The notes below the pieces were generated by a model. The model saw only the letters and a program-made list of their open reading frames with translations, searched no databases and was not told the origin of the DNA. Shown piece after piece: positions 46,534-57,367 of a stretch of DNA of 64,000 nucleotides (position 1 is its first letter; every line of letters begins with the position of its first letter). The stretch is from Lingula anatina (lineage: Eukaryota > Brachiopoda > Lingulata > Lingulida > Lingulidae): the NCBI RefSeq assembly GCF_001039355.2, contig NW_019775639.1, forward strand, positions 202,794 to 266,793, given 5' to 3'. Made by a program: the position numbers and the translations under genes.

Positions 46534-48210
46534 CAATATGTTTATTATGATTATTTGTTAGACAGTCCTTATTCAGTTCAGAGGTACCCGGATCTGGGGG
46601 ATAGAGCTCAGAGGTACCCGGATACAGGGAGTGGAGTTCAGAGGAACCCAGATTCAATAAAGGCAGCACGCGCTTCCGCACACCCCTCCTAATTACCATT
46701 TACTGGATGAATTCAGAACATCCCAAGTTAAGCAAGGAAAAATTTGCCTGCTTTCCTCACCCGTCTATCTTGGATAGATTGAACAACTAACCTGACTGTT
46801 ATTAGAGATTTGAAAATTGTTGACCCGAAATAACGATGATGTCGCTAACATAGAGCTGAACTTAATGATTTAGATGTTTTATACAAAATGAGTTCATGAT
46901 ACGAATTCACGATGGCATTAATAATAATAATAACAATCGTCTTTATATCGGAAGTGTAATTATCGCGGAAATGACACAATCGTTCCTAAAATTACTTGAT
47001 GCATGTTGGGAATCGACGACACAAAGCAAATTCCGTGCCACAGCTCAGTGCCCTTGAGTAATTGCTTTCCTTGCGGCCAGTGCTTTAGCTACCCAAGTAC
47101 ACATGTCCTGTAAAACTATACACTGAGCAATGCTTGATCTCAGGAGTTAACGGGAGTACACCCACACAGCATATACAGTATATAACCATTCATAAGAAAA
47201 TATGTCATCGCATTTACTCCATGTCATCACGAATAAATCATCAGGGATGTTCTTATTTTCTTTCAAAAGAAAGCAAATGCGTCGCTTTATTTTCGTTATA
47301 TGGCCTGAATACATATTTTTTTCTTTTCTTTTGCTTCGTTTCTTCTTTCTTTTTTAGGATGGGGGGGGGGGAGAAAGCGGTATGTCAGTAGGTACATGTA
47401 AGGACGGGTTCGTGTAACTGTGGCCCCCCTCCCCCTCCCAAACCTGCCATTGCTGTATTTGGATAGAAAAAGAATGGATTTCGGAATTCGACACTGCACA
47501 CCGAGGCCTATATACATAGTCGGTGAAATAGTAGTTGTACGTGGCAGTGACGTCTGCTTTTTTGTTGTAGATAATTGAAACATAGAAAGTGCATTGTTTG
47601 ATGTGTTTACAAGCGAATGCAGATATAGTTTTTAAGGAATTACGGGAAAGGGTAAATCACGTTTTTGATTATTATATCTTGCCAGTTTGTTAGTTATAGT
47701 AAGTTATACAGTGACCCACTTTATTGATAGTATAACGTACTAAACACTATAAAAATAATTCGCTGACACGCCTTTACGCAAATCCTGTTTTTCACTTGAA
47801 TCTACAGTCACGGACAGAACTGCATTTGTCTATGTGCATGTGCGAATGTGTTCGTGTGTATGTGAATGTGTGCATGTGTGTATTTCTGTGTGTGTGGAAA
47901 AGGAAAGAGAGAGAGAGAGAGGTGAAGACGTCCATGTATTGCATGCAGAATAGCGGAATCAAAGAGAACGTATCAAGACGTCTTACCTTGCTTTATGTGA
48001 TCTCTTCCAGTAGGAATCAAAATCAACCCGTTAACAGATGACGTCCAGAAGTAAGTAGTGAGATAATAATAAAAAAGTGCGAAATACCTCTCTCAAGTGC
48101 AACCTTGGCTCGGCTTGACCCTGTTGACGCACAAATGAAGTGCATAAACCGCATGCTGTACACTCACTGCTTACGCAACAGGATACGCGTGTCAGCTGGA
48201 GCGGCTTCCC
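45897..48210. other. Upstream region of the Eph-like gene
   Basis: No second gene is supported. The ORF at 45947-46234 has no recognisable feature. It contains (ATT)n at 46497-46534, a three-copy repeat of about 27 bp at 46579-46660, and TG-rich sequence at 47815-47900. The promoter of the minus-strand gene must start at its low end, but no motif stands out. Confidence 0.4.
46579..46660. repeat. Approx. 27-bp tandem repeat, three copies
   Basis: Units contain gttcagaggtacccggat, gctcagaggtacccggat and gttcagaggaacccagat, separated by G-rich 9-10-mers. Confidence 0.85.
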
Positions 48211-48247
48211 GTAGAGCCGCATTTTGCAACCGACCGCATTTTGCAAC
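48211..48247. mobile_element. Solo end of the foldback element
   Basis: Repeats the outermost 37 bp of the foldback arm (gtagagccgcattttgcaac, then a second 12-mer copy ending at 48247) in the same orientation as at 32372. Nothing of the rest of the element follows. Confidence 0.75.
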
Positions 48248-48373
48248 CATGAAGGAGGCATTGCGGGTAATAACTGGACAGCAGTTCAATAAATAATAAG
48301 AAAGAAAATATCTGAGTTGTATTTGCTACCTCGCGTAACATGAAGAGGACAAGCCAATAACTTCGTCACAATT

Positions 48374-49730
48374 GCACTACAGACACTGGCCGAGGTAGCC
48401 AAGAAATCTTAAACGTGTTGACATTTTGGATTTATTTCATCAGTAAGAACATCGATAACACTGCTTTTTGACACATTAAATACTGAAAATTATCAAAGTC
48501 TTTATCTCATTCAATACCTAAAAAAACTAATATCAAAAATGTTATTTATGGCAAAATTGTGGTACTCATAACTGATGAAAATTGACTCAACTGCATGCAG
48601 GAGGTAGCCTAGCAATCACCCTTGCATTTTATCTGTCAACTTGCTCTCATGTTGCCCAGTCTAAAAATGTAAACTAATATTTTTTTTTTACTTTTAAGTT
48701 AAAACTACTGAGAAGTAAAATAAAAGACTCCGATTTTTGGGACCATAAGCTATATTTGCAATCTTCTCCACTTTAACCACATGGTGCAGAAACCATCACA
48801 TGACACAACACATTAAAACATTTGTCAGAAGATGGGTTGGGGTTACTGGATATGACGCCAGTGAGGAGATAGTTAAATGTAAGTAAACTGACAACACTGT
48901 TATTCTCTTATACCGAAAATACCAAGAAACTTACTCAAAAGCAATTGTACATACCAGACAGAGCTTTATTTCGAGTTATTTTTGCTCCTTTCGTTCCTTC
49001 TCCGGGTGCCATTAAAAATATTTTCTTACAAAGAAACAGGACGACGGTTAAAAAAGAACAGATTGCCTATTTTTTGTGAGATGTCTACAAAACCAAGTAA
49101 AATATTTTGTTATCACACTAAACCCTGCCACATTGGAAAAAGCAGATAATCATGGTAGCCAAGGGTCCATGATTACAACAATACCGGTAGAAAACAAACT
49201 AGTGATTGAAATAAATCACGGCAAAGGGTGGAACAACAAGAAAAGCAAATTGCTGATATTCCCTGGAATAAAGAATAAGTAATAAAAGCATAACAACAGG
49301 AAATATAGAATTGTAGACTGACAAATCAGAATGGAATATTCTGATTAACATGAAAAAGACAATGAAAACAATTGAATGAGTGTTCGGTTCCAAAGAATAG
49401 ATTACAAATCCTCTTGAATTTGTACGACAAATCAAGTGAATAAATAGATGAAAGTTCCAGTCGTTATTGTTGTCATTATTATAACAAATTGGTGGAGGAC
49501 CTGGTCAATGATCCCAGTGTGTCTCGCAATGTGTTACTTCAATCAACCACAGTCACCATCAGTTTTTCAAAAGAGGCAATAACATTTCCAACAATTGAAT
49601 GACTAAGCTTCAAAATGATTTGGCTACAAAAGACCCTTGGATTTCATTAGGGTTATTGGGCTTATTGCCCATGATAACAATTAGCCTAGGTATCAAAGTC
49701 CGGTGATTGGCAATGATAGTGGCTTAATGA
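48374..49730. repeat. Block B distal flank, resuming after the insertion
   Basis: Matches 22430-22870 and 60460-62230 (gccaagaaatcttaaacgtg; acaacaataccggtagaaaa; gaacagacattt). The first 40 bp end the decayed small ORF. No gene was recognised. Confidence 0.65.
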
Positions 49731-50178
49731 AAAGGACACGTAATTTTGAAACAAAATACGTCTAAGAAAGTGAACAGACATTTGAAATTGTAACATATAG
49801 CAGTGAGCCGTCTGAAGAAGAAGAAATACTACCTGAAAGTTCACACCAACAGACCGTTGTTCACAAATGCAGTTTATTAGACCCAGTTGTCAAACAAAGG
49901 TCATGATAATTTTTTTTTTTTTTTTTTTGAAAGAGACCAAACCAATTCCAACAACTGCAAATCTTCGAGTTTAAAGGGCCATTCATCGTTAAACAAAAAT
50001 CCATCTCAAACGGTCCAGAGTCTCCCATCATTATTAGTGATGTTGACGATGACACAAACAACTCTGAGAACAACAGAGTCTGCTCAGAGTCTCCAATCGT
50101 CATTGACCTCAGCGAAGAAGAAGCAAAATACGTTGCACCTTCAAGATCGCCAGCTGAACAGTTTATTAACAATTGAAA
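49731..50178 (+). pseudogene. Acidic SIM-containing ORF, copy B
   Basis: Corresponds to 62233-62671. The MKRTRNFETKYV stretch is followed by a stop that is also present in copy C, then EPSEEEEILPESSHQQT, and after frame changes PIVIDLSEEEAKY. A poly-T run (about 49911-49928) and indels break it. It ends about 20 bp before the gag-like ATG. Confidence 0.4.
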
Positions 50179-50198
50179 AGACTAACAAGAAAATAACA

Positions 50199-50703
50199 AT
50201 GTCCTCAGATCTAGGGTTAGCTCCAGAAAAATTTAGAGGAAATGGAAATGAAGATGAAACGAGGTGGCCGACTCATTTTAGAAACTACGTCAGCTATAAA
50301 GAGCTAGAAGGGGAGCAAATAACTAACATGCTTCCTCTGTTGCTAAAGTAGTCAGCGTTACATTGGTATGAGTATTTGCCAGCTAGAGTACAGAAAGACT
50401 GGGAATCCCTTGAGGGTGAGTTTTGGCAATGATATCAGCTGAAAGGTGGGGAAACTTGGGCGAAGGCATTAGATTTTTTTCTGAAGACATCAAAGGCAAG
50501 ACGAACCAGTGCAGAATTACATCACGTCGATGCGACATGATGCGAAACGTGCTCAGTTAGATGAGGGTATGGCCCTAGTAATAAATGGGTTAATCCCAGA
50601 AATAAGACCATTTGTGCTGCAAAGGGAACCCACCAATTTCGACTCATCGACGCATTATGCCAGAACTGCAGAAAATGCAGTCCAACCTACAAGAAAAAGT
50701 TAA
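50199..50703 (+). pseudogene. gag-like retroelement relic, copy B
   Basis: Starts MSSDLGLAPEKFRGNGNEDE and matches 62695-63200. The start with a W-x-x-x-F-x-x-Y pattern is typical of Ty3/gypsy Gag. It has early stops (about 50349) and frame shifts. The C-terminal part reads DAKRAQLDEGMALVINGLIP. No zinc knuckle, protease or polymerase follows in this copy. Confidence 0.6.
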
Positions 50704-52256
50704 CAGTCTGACATCTAATGATTCAAAAAAAAAAAAAAAAAAAAATCAACGTTCTAAAAAGTTCCATCAGTGAAGCCGTCCTGGCCAGTAAGAAGCCTGC
50801 AGTACATCATTGATCATTGATTTCCATAAGAAGGTTTGGTACCAATGGGTGCATCATCCAACGCAATGTTCCACCACGAAGGAGAATTAGAGTATAAATA
50901 CTTGTAAAATTGTATGAAAAGAGGGTGGTTAATAAATGATTAAAGGCATCAGAATGTCGCCATAGTTACAATAGTAGGTAATCATATGAAAAGGTTGCTT
51001 CCACAAATCATGCCATTTGTGGTACAGAGGCAGCTCACTGACTTGGAACCCCTGATGACCTTAGCAGAAGTTTAGAGTAACTGTAAGTACATGTAGTATG
51101 GTTTGAACAGAGCGACTAGTTCTGAAAGTTCTTACAAAGTAAGCCTATTGATTCAGACACTACCAAGTGTTAACTTTTGGTGTCAATGTCACATTGTCAG
51201 TGTAATAGTAAAGAGTGACAGTAATCAGGAAAATCTCACACAACCAACATGTAACACTGTAACAACATAAACAGCACCTTACTCCATCAGTGTTGCGGAG
51301 AGTTATTTTCATAAATTTGAATATGAAGACTGTTAGTGATGGATGAATCAGGTTAAAGAAGACAGACTATAAAAATTACTCCCCCTTGAGGCAGGAGCTA
51401 GCATACCAGTGCCTTTCATATACCTGACCGTAACCTATGGATAGGACAAGGCAGAAAATTAGGATAACAGGTCTTGGAAAACAGGTCTTGGAAAACAAGT
51501 TCAAAGGTACTACAAGCTAATACCTCTCTGAACTTGAGAATGGAAGATTTAGTCTGAAAGTAAAAACTCCCCGAGTTCATTGCAGACATTTGACATAAAA
51601 TTCAGTATGAAGTTCTACTCTACAGCAGACAATGCTACAGGTGGGATCATTGCCTTGCATCATTTTACACATTATAACAGGCTGCCCTTTACTAGGATGC
51701 AGTGGCAGTGGGAATGGAGAATCCCGCCAACTTAGATGAAGCTGCTGAAGGGTTAGACATAAACAATAGCCAGAAAGAAGAGACCTTGAAAAGACCAGGG
51801 GTGACAGTAATGAAAACAGATAGTGTTAGTGCTGAGAGGCAGCTGAAAAGATTCTGAGAAAAAAGTGGACAGAAAAGTAGACAAATTAGAACACTCGTTT
51901 TAAAGAGGCATAAATCCAGATACAGCAAGAAAGCCCTCGCCTCCAGAAAATGACTGGAAATCAAACTAGGGTTCAGGCAGTGCTTTAATTGAAGAGAAAT
52001 TGATTGCAGAACTGAATGACGCTTTTCAATTTCAAATTGTAATGATATGTCCTTTATAAGGGCTCATGTACTTGGTGCTGATACTTTCTAAATGATCTTG
52101 TACAGGTTTTACCAAGATAGGAGGCATGGTAAAATCACCTTCACTCCCACCGTGAAATGGTAAAATCAAGGAAAATGGACTGGTAATATCCTAATCAATG
52201 ACAGCACATGGGCATATTTTAATAAAATATATTTCAATTTACTCCCATAAAGTGAA
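50704..52256. repeat. Block B tail after the gag relic
   Basis: Matches 63201-64000 and, beyond it, 23940-24360. It contains a poly-A run (about 50727-50745). 51250-51760 is present in B but absent from A, where the inversion lies. No gene was recognised. Confidence 0.6.
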
Positions 52257-52367
52257 CAGCACCACATTAGCTCTCTGGACACGGTTGGTATTGGTCATCT
52301 GGAGGTCAATACGCTGTGTGGCCTGCTCCTAAGACAGGTGGTTACGTTGAATTAGCCTTTTCACAGC
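52257..52367 (-). pseudogene. Dephospho-CoA kinase (COASY-like) exon fragment 1
   Basis: A minus-strand exon copy encoding the [23 protein letters not shown] region of the dephospho-CoA kinase domain, with an in-frame stop in the LS-EQ position. It is preceded on the minus strand by a CAG acceptor. It breaks off after NVVL. Confidence 0.65.
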
Positions 52368-52707
52368 CTGATGGTCAAGAAAGGGGTGAAATCAGTGTAA
52401 AATATCACATCTATTTCAAATTCAATGTACATATAATCCATGCGAGATAAAATAAAATAAATAATTAAATTAAATATGTTTTTTATTAAATTAACAAATT
52501 TAAGGGGGTCGTTTTTTACCAAACCAACATTAAAAATGAACAATATGCACATCAATCTGCAGGTATTTAAACAAATATAATAAATATTATTAAAATGTGA
52601 AATGTGCCTGATTTAAAATAACATAAAAAGCAGTACTTCAAATTTGTATTTATTCCATGAATAAAGAAGTAATAGAGATTGAAGAAAAAGATCGCCGTGA
52701 CACGCAC

Positions 52708-52938
52708 CTCGTCTCTGGGTACAATACACACCCAGACCTCATGTACCAATCTGTCCCATTGAGCCTCTAACAACACCGCGGCATCCAGGACCACCACCCC
52801 CTTCCCCTGTCTGGAGGACTCCATGATCAGCACCACATTAGCTCTCTGAACACGGTCAATATTGGTCATCTGGAGGTCAATACGCTGTCTGGCCTGCTCC
52901 TCCGACAAGTTGTTACGGTCAATTAGCCTTTTTACAGC
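52708..52938 (-). pseudogene. Dephospho-CoA kinase (COASY-like) exon fragment 2, order permuted
   Basis: 231 bp, open, with an acceptor (cttgacccccag) and a donor (GAG|GTGCGTG). It encodes [20 protein letters not shown] and QRANVVL, then [20 protein letters not shown] and CIVPRDE. In bifunctional CoA synthase the [14 protein letters not shown] segment comes before the RNNLSEEQA segment, so the two halves are in reversed order here. The donor after PRDE and the acceptor before AVKR would be neighbours in a normal gene, so this looks like two consecutive exons duplicated in tandem with an internal deletion fusing the end of one to the start of the next. Confidence 0.7.
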
Positions 52939-53301
52939 CTGGGGGTCAAGAAAGGGGAGAAGTCAGTATACAACATCACATCTATTTCAAATCCAATGCA
53001 TATGTACTTCACATGAGAAAAATTAAATTTACAATTATATTCAATGATTTAAATAAATAAACAAATGCTTTCTCTTTATCTTGAGAGAGATTTTCACCAC
53101 TACTGACATTGAAAAATGAGCTATATGTTACATCCATCTTCATGCATTTCAACAAAAATAAAAATGTTAATTGTTTTAAAGTTTTAAATATAAAAAAAGA
53201 ACTTCAAATATATATGATTGTTAACAGTGTCTTTATTCTTTCAATTAAGAAATAACTCAAAGATTATTTATGATCGTAAAAAAAGTTGTCATGACACGCA
53301 C

Positions 53302-53375
53302 CTCGTCTCTGGGTACAATACACACCCAGACCTCATGTACAAAGCTGTCCCATTGAGCCTCTAACAACACCGCGA
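53302..53375 (-). pseudogene. Dephospho-CoA kinase (COASY-like) exon fragment 3
   Basis: Encodes [20 protein letters not shown] and RDE followed by the same donor. Its 5' part is replaced by unrelated sequence that leads into the 95-bp repeat unit. Confidence 0.65.
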
Positions 53376-53391
53376 TGATCTGCTGCTTGGA

Positions 53392-53530
53392 CAGTGTGGC
53401 TATGGACGGCCAGACTAGGGAGTTCAACACGTCCATGTGACACTGTGTGTTTGTGTGTGTGTGGGGGGGGGGGAGTGAAATCAGGTGTATGAAGGAATTG
53501 GTAGTATAATTACAGGGAGAATACTGTAAA
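53392..53530. repeat. Single unit of the 95-bp repeat before block C
   Basis: cagtgtggctatggacggcc and gggagttcaac match 25076 onward, followed by TG- and G-rich simple sequence and the gaaggaattggtagtataat phrase also found at 25350. Confidence 0.85.
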
Positions 53531-54139
53531 ACATACCCCTATATATATCACACCTAGGTTGATCCATATGCGACATTAATCTGCAGGGCCGTAGCCTGAG
53601 CAAAATGCCAGGGGNCAGTAAGCGGACACGAGGGGGCGAAGCCAGTTTACATGCCTCTTATTTATCATAGTCAAATTATAGACTGCACAGAAATAATCAG
53701 ACTATGGAAACTTTGAGTGTTTCCAAATAATTAGTCTTTTTTTTATATATAAAACAAGTCCAAAGTAACTGAGAAGTGTAACTAGCAATTTCATGGAGGT
53801 GCATTGGGTTTCATTTTCTGCTTGATTGCTAGAAGTTTATTTCCGTGTATAGACTTTACTATATTTTCAACACTTTCTCACCAAATCGGCACCTGTCAAT
53901 CTTCCAACATGCCCCTTCCCCTTTTATGTAAAGTAGAGGATAAAAAAACGCAATACCGCCTCCAAATATTGTACCACAAGCTGGAGTAAGCACATCGTAT
54001 GGAAAAGTAACAAAATGGACACCTACTCCAGTGTTGTGCTTGACAAACTCTACAAAATGCAGTAAACAAAAGTTCTCAATAGTTTGGTTGAACATTACCA
54101 TTAAAACTAAATCATGGGTAAAAAAATTAATTAGTTTTA
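53531..54139. other. Non-coding stretch with one N
   Basis: Contains gggccgtagcc (53586-53596), as at the TRIM-B break, and an N at 53615. No gene was seen. Confidence 0.4.
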
Positions 54140-54410
54140 TTCCAAATTTGTGAAGTGCGGTTCATGGCGAAAAGATGGTCAAAGGTCAATTTCAAGATAT
54201 CAGTTACATAGATTACCAGTATATGATTTCCTATTACATTTTAATAGTAACTATGCTAGTTTAAGAGATATAAGGGACTAAAATGTTGCAAAGTTCAGTT
54301 CAGTTCATGGTGAATAGTAGGTCAAAGGTCAATTTGAAGGTCACAGTTTGATTGCCAGTATATCACTTCCTATTCAACTTCAATAGTAACTATGGACCTA
54401 TCTCTGCAGG
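54140..54410. repeat. GGTCA-rich 144-bp repeat, two units, with a perfect DR1
   Basis: Units begin about 54140 and 54270. The second contains AGGTCAAAGGTCA (54319-54331), a perfect direct repeat with one-base spacing, and a further AGGTCA at 54337-54342. Confidence 0.75.
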
Positions 54411-55552
54411 TTCTTGTAGTCTAGGAGGAGAAGCGGTAATGGTGACTTGACGTCGGAGCCGCAGGACCCGGCGGAGCCAGTGAAACATGCGGGTCGTGAT
54501 TAATACTATGGGTATCGCCAGCGCCTACGCTGGTGGTACAATGACAATTAACTCTCCTTTTAGGATTTTATACCTTTTTTTAACTCTCAGGTTTTAAATA
54601 AAGAGTGTGTATGTGTGGCTGTGTGTGTGGGTGTGTGTGTGTGTGTGTGTGTGCAGTGGGGTTACAGTAACAGATATTTAATTACCCCACTCAGAAATTA
54701 CATTTACAAATAGTGACTGCTAGTTCTTGTATGTTTATCGCCGACCAAACTGCATCAGTGTCGGGAAACATCTAGCATCTTATATAACGGCTGCGCATTG
54801 TTACTTGCCAAACCCATCACCGATTGACAGAAAAAAGAAAAAAAACACGGACATGCGGAATGCGGCAGGTTGAGGAGCAGTCAGGGGGAATGGATTTAAC
54901 ATTTTTCTGTTAAGATATTACATGTATTTCAAAGATTAACAAGTTCTCAGATAATTTCAACACGAACTAGTGCATGTGCCTAGTGTGCGTTTAAATTTCT
55001 TTTCTTTGGTGGTATAAGATGAAATCAGATTCTATTCCAAAGTTAAAAGTGTGAGGTTGCTAATCCATTCTCTAATAGACTACATATGACGGAAAAATTG
55101 AGAAAAGTTATATCATTTCCCTCCTTGTTGGCAGTCACTGTTACATTTACTGGGCCACTGTGGGTGTTTTACAGGTGTTTCATTCATGGCTCTATTTCAA
55201 TAGTCTGAGCTTAAGAGTAAACGCAATGCAACTATGTCAACACAGAATCAATGTTCCTGCTATGTTGAGGTAAGCAGACGCCATGTTTTTCTCTACTTGT
55301 ACAGTTCTAAAAGGGACAAGAAGAAACAGGACGGATATTTGAGGAATTAATTTAATATCAGACGTGATAAATGTGACAGTAAGTCAGATAAAAGATATAG
55401 TGGTACTTGTGATCTCTGTTGGTCAAAGCTGTAGAATTGTGAGATAGAGAGAAAATTAAGCATTTTTTTGACAATTTCTAGACAGAGTTATTCAATACCA
55501 AAGGCAAAACACCAGCGCAACCACCCTTTGTAAATTAAAGAGACAGCCAGTC
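54411..55552 (+). promoter_or_regulatory. 5' flank of TRIM-C
   Basis: Conserved with blocks A and B. It includes the hairpin at 54513-54538 and a (TG)n tract at 54620-54652. The last 330 bp differ from TRIM-B at few positions, apart from short deletions. Confidence 0.5.
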
Positions 55553-57367
55553 ATGGCAGGAGCACTAGCAGCAGATATCAAAGAGAATATCTTGACATGC
55601 AACATCTGTCTGGGAGAGTATGAGGACCCCCGTGTGCTGCCTTGCTACCATACATTTTGCTATGGTTGTATATCTGACCATGCTACGCGCACGCTGACTC
55701 CAAATAGAACATTTCTGTGCCCCATTTGTAGAGAAAAGCTCCAGTTTCCAGCTGGTGGACTTAATCAACTGAAAAAGAATTTCAGCTTTAGCAAAACCAA
55801 GGATATCATAACCAAGCAACAAGAGAGACAGACGCTAGAAGAGGAACAGGCCAATGTAGCAGCAGTGACACAGGCCATTGCACAGATGACTATCAGTTGT
55901 GAGAAACATCCTGATAATGAATTAAAATATTACTGTGAAGATGATAATACTGTTATATGTGGCAAGTGTATAGCAACAGGGCATGGTGGACATCGTATAT
56001 CATCAGTAATGCAAGTTGCAAAAATCAACAAAGATAAAATTAAAACTGCTCTTGAGAGAACTATGAAAACAACCAACAGATTTAAAGAAGCCCTGGAAAC
56101 AGCCAATAAAACAGATGACCCTCATATCAAGACACACACTATCAAAAACATAAAAAAACAAACTCAGAATGTGCGCAAATTCATTGATCAGAGAGAAGAG
56201 ACACTGATATCAGAAGTTAATTCTGCTTATGACAACTGGAAAAAGCAGAAGGAGGCAACCAAGGGCATCCTTGAATTCCACCATGCCTCCTTGCACAGTG
56301 CCTGTGATTTTGCCCAGGAACTTATCGCTAATGGCACTGACTCTGAAATCATGCTTCATGCAAAACCTCTGATAGTAAGACTGGCAGTGATGGAAAAAAC
56401 ACCTGTCCCAACTCCAGACACACCAGCTCATATATCTTACATACCAGGTAAGATATATACTGCCGGACTTAAAGCCATGTTAGGACAGGTGACAGAAGAA
56501 TTACAACTTCCATTACCAGGACAAGGAACAAATCCACGTTCAGCACCAAATCTTCCAGTTTTCTTTGAGAAGGCAAAATGTATGCATTCCTTCTGCCCTA
56601 GGCTGAAAGGTGACATAATATTTCGCATATATGGATTGGCCGTTGATGAGCAATATACATATGTTGTGGATCAATATAATTCTTGGCTATGGAATGCCAG
56701 AACAAAATTGTTCACACATGATGGAGAATTAAAGTTTGACTTTAAACTAAACAATCCATTTGATATAGCTGTGTCACAAACTGGTCACCTGTTTATAACA
56801 TCAAGGGTAGACAAATGTGTGAAAGTGTACTCCACCAGAGGTAAGCAGGTGACAACCATGGGTCGTGGTATACTTGAGGCCCCATGTGGTATTACAGTGA
56901 ACAGACAAGGTCATGCGATGGTTTGTGACAGTGAAAAGAAATCCATCTTCACATTCCATCCAGACAGTGGACAGCTCCTGAACACTATTCCACTCCGTAT
57001 GTGTAGAGACCCAGTTTACATCACAGTGAACAGTTTGAATGATAGCATCGTAATATTAGACATAGACTGGGTCAAATCCTGTGTACATGTGCTGTCACCT
57101 ACTGGTAATCCGCTGTACCAGTATGGAGAAAAAGGTAGTGAGCCGTTAAGTCCATGCGGAGTGTGCACAGACAGCTATGGTCAAATCTTCATTGCTGACA
57201 ATATTAAACACAGGATAGTGGTACTTAGTCCACAGGGACAGTTTTTCAGATACATTGCCACTAAGGCTGATGGGTTGAATAATCCTGTAGCATTAGCCAT
57301 CAACCCTGCCGGTCAGCTGGTGGTGGCAGAGGAAGATGGCATGATTAAGACATTCCAGTATTCATAG
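55553..57367 (+). CDS. TRIM-NHL protein C (RING, B-box, coiled coil, NHL), intronless
   Basis: 604 residues in one open frame. The RING is complete (C16, C19, C31, H33, C36, C39, and CPIC near 57-60). The B-box CEKHPDNELKYYCEDDNTVI with CGKC and HGGH follows near residue 116. A charged helical region with KNIKKQTQNVRKFIDQREET precedes a Pro-rich linker and an NHL-type propeller (about 350-604: NPFDIAVSQTGHLFIT, APCGITVNRQGHAMVC, SPCGVCTDSYGQIFIADN, NPVALAINPAGQLVVAE). Expected to be a ubiquitin E3 ligase, like TRIM-A. It lacks the 12-nt insertion of TRIM-A. The start context (gtcATGG) equals that of TRIM-B. Confidence 0.92.
   Translation: MAGALAADIKENILTCNICLGEYEDPRVLPCYHTFCYGCISDHATRTLTPNRTFLCPICREKLQFPAGGLNQLKKNFSFSKTKDIITKQQERQTLEEEQANVAAVTQAIAQMTISCEKHPDNELKYYCEDDNTVICGKCIATGHGGHRISSVMQVAKINKDKIKTALERTMKTTNRFKEALETANKTDDPHIKTHTIKNIKKQTQNVRKFIDQREETLISEVNSAYDNWKKQKEATKGILEFHHASLHSACDFAQELIANGTDSEIMLHAKPLIVRLAVMEKTPVPTPDTPAHISYIPGKIYTAGLKAMLGQVTEELQLPLPGQGTNPRSAPNLPVFFEKAKCMHSFCPRLKGDIIFRIYGLAVDEQYTYVVDQYNSWLWNARTKLFTHDGELKFDFKLNNPFDIAVSQTGHLFITSRVDKCVKVYSTRGKQVTTMGRGILEAPCGITVNRQGHAMVCDSEKKSIFTFHPDSGQLLNTIPLRMCRDPVYITVNSLNDSIVILDIDWVKSCVHVLSPTGNPLYQYGEKGSEPLSPCGVCTDSYGQIFIADNIKHRIVVLSPQGQFFRYIATKADGLNNPVALAINPAGQLVVAEEDGMIKTFQYS

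Larger units (their letters stand above)
32255..48373. other. 16.1-kb segment interrupting block B
   Basis: Block homology ends at 32254 and resumes at 48374 (gcactacagaca), exactly where block C continues (gtctgtgcactacagacgct). The segment holds the foldback element, the membrane-protein pseudogene and the Eph-like gene. No target-site duplication and no matching ends were seen, so a rearrangement or a misjoin in the assembly is as likely as an insertion. Confidence 0.65.

Noticed and set aside
32255-48373. The whole 16.1-kb segment as one giant transposon
   Set aside because: No terminal repeats, target duplication, integrase or recombinase at its ends; it contains an ordinary spliced host-type gene.
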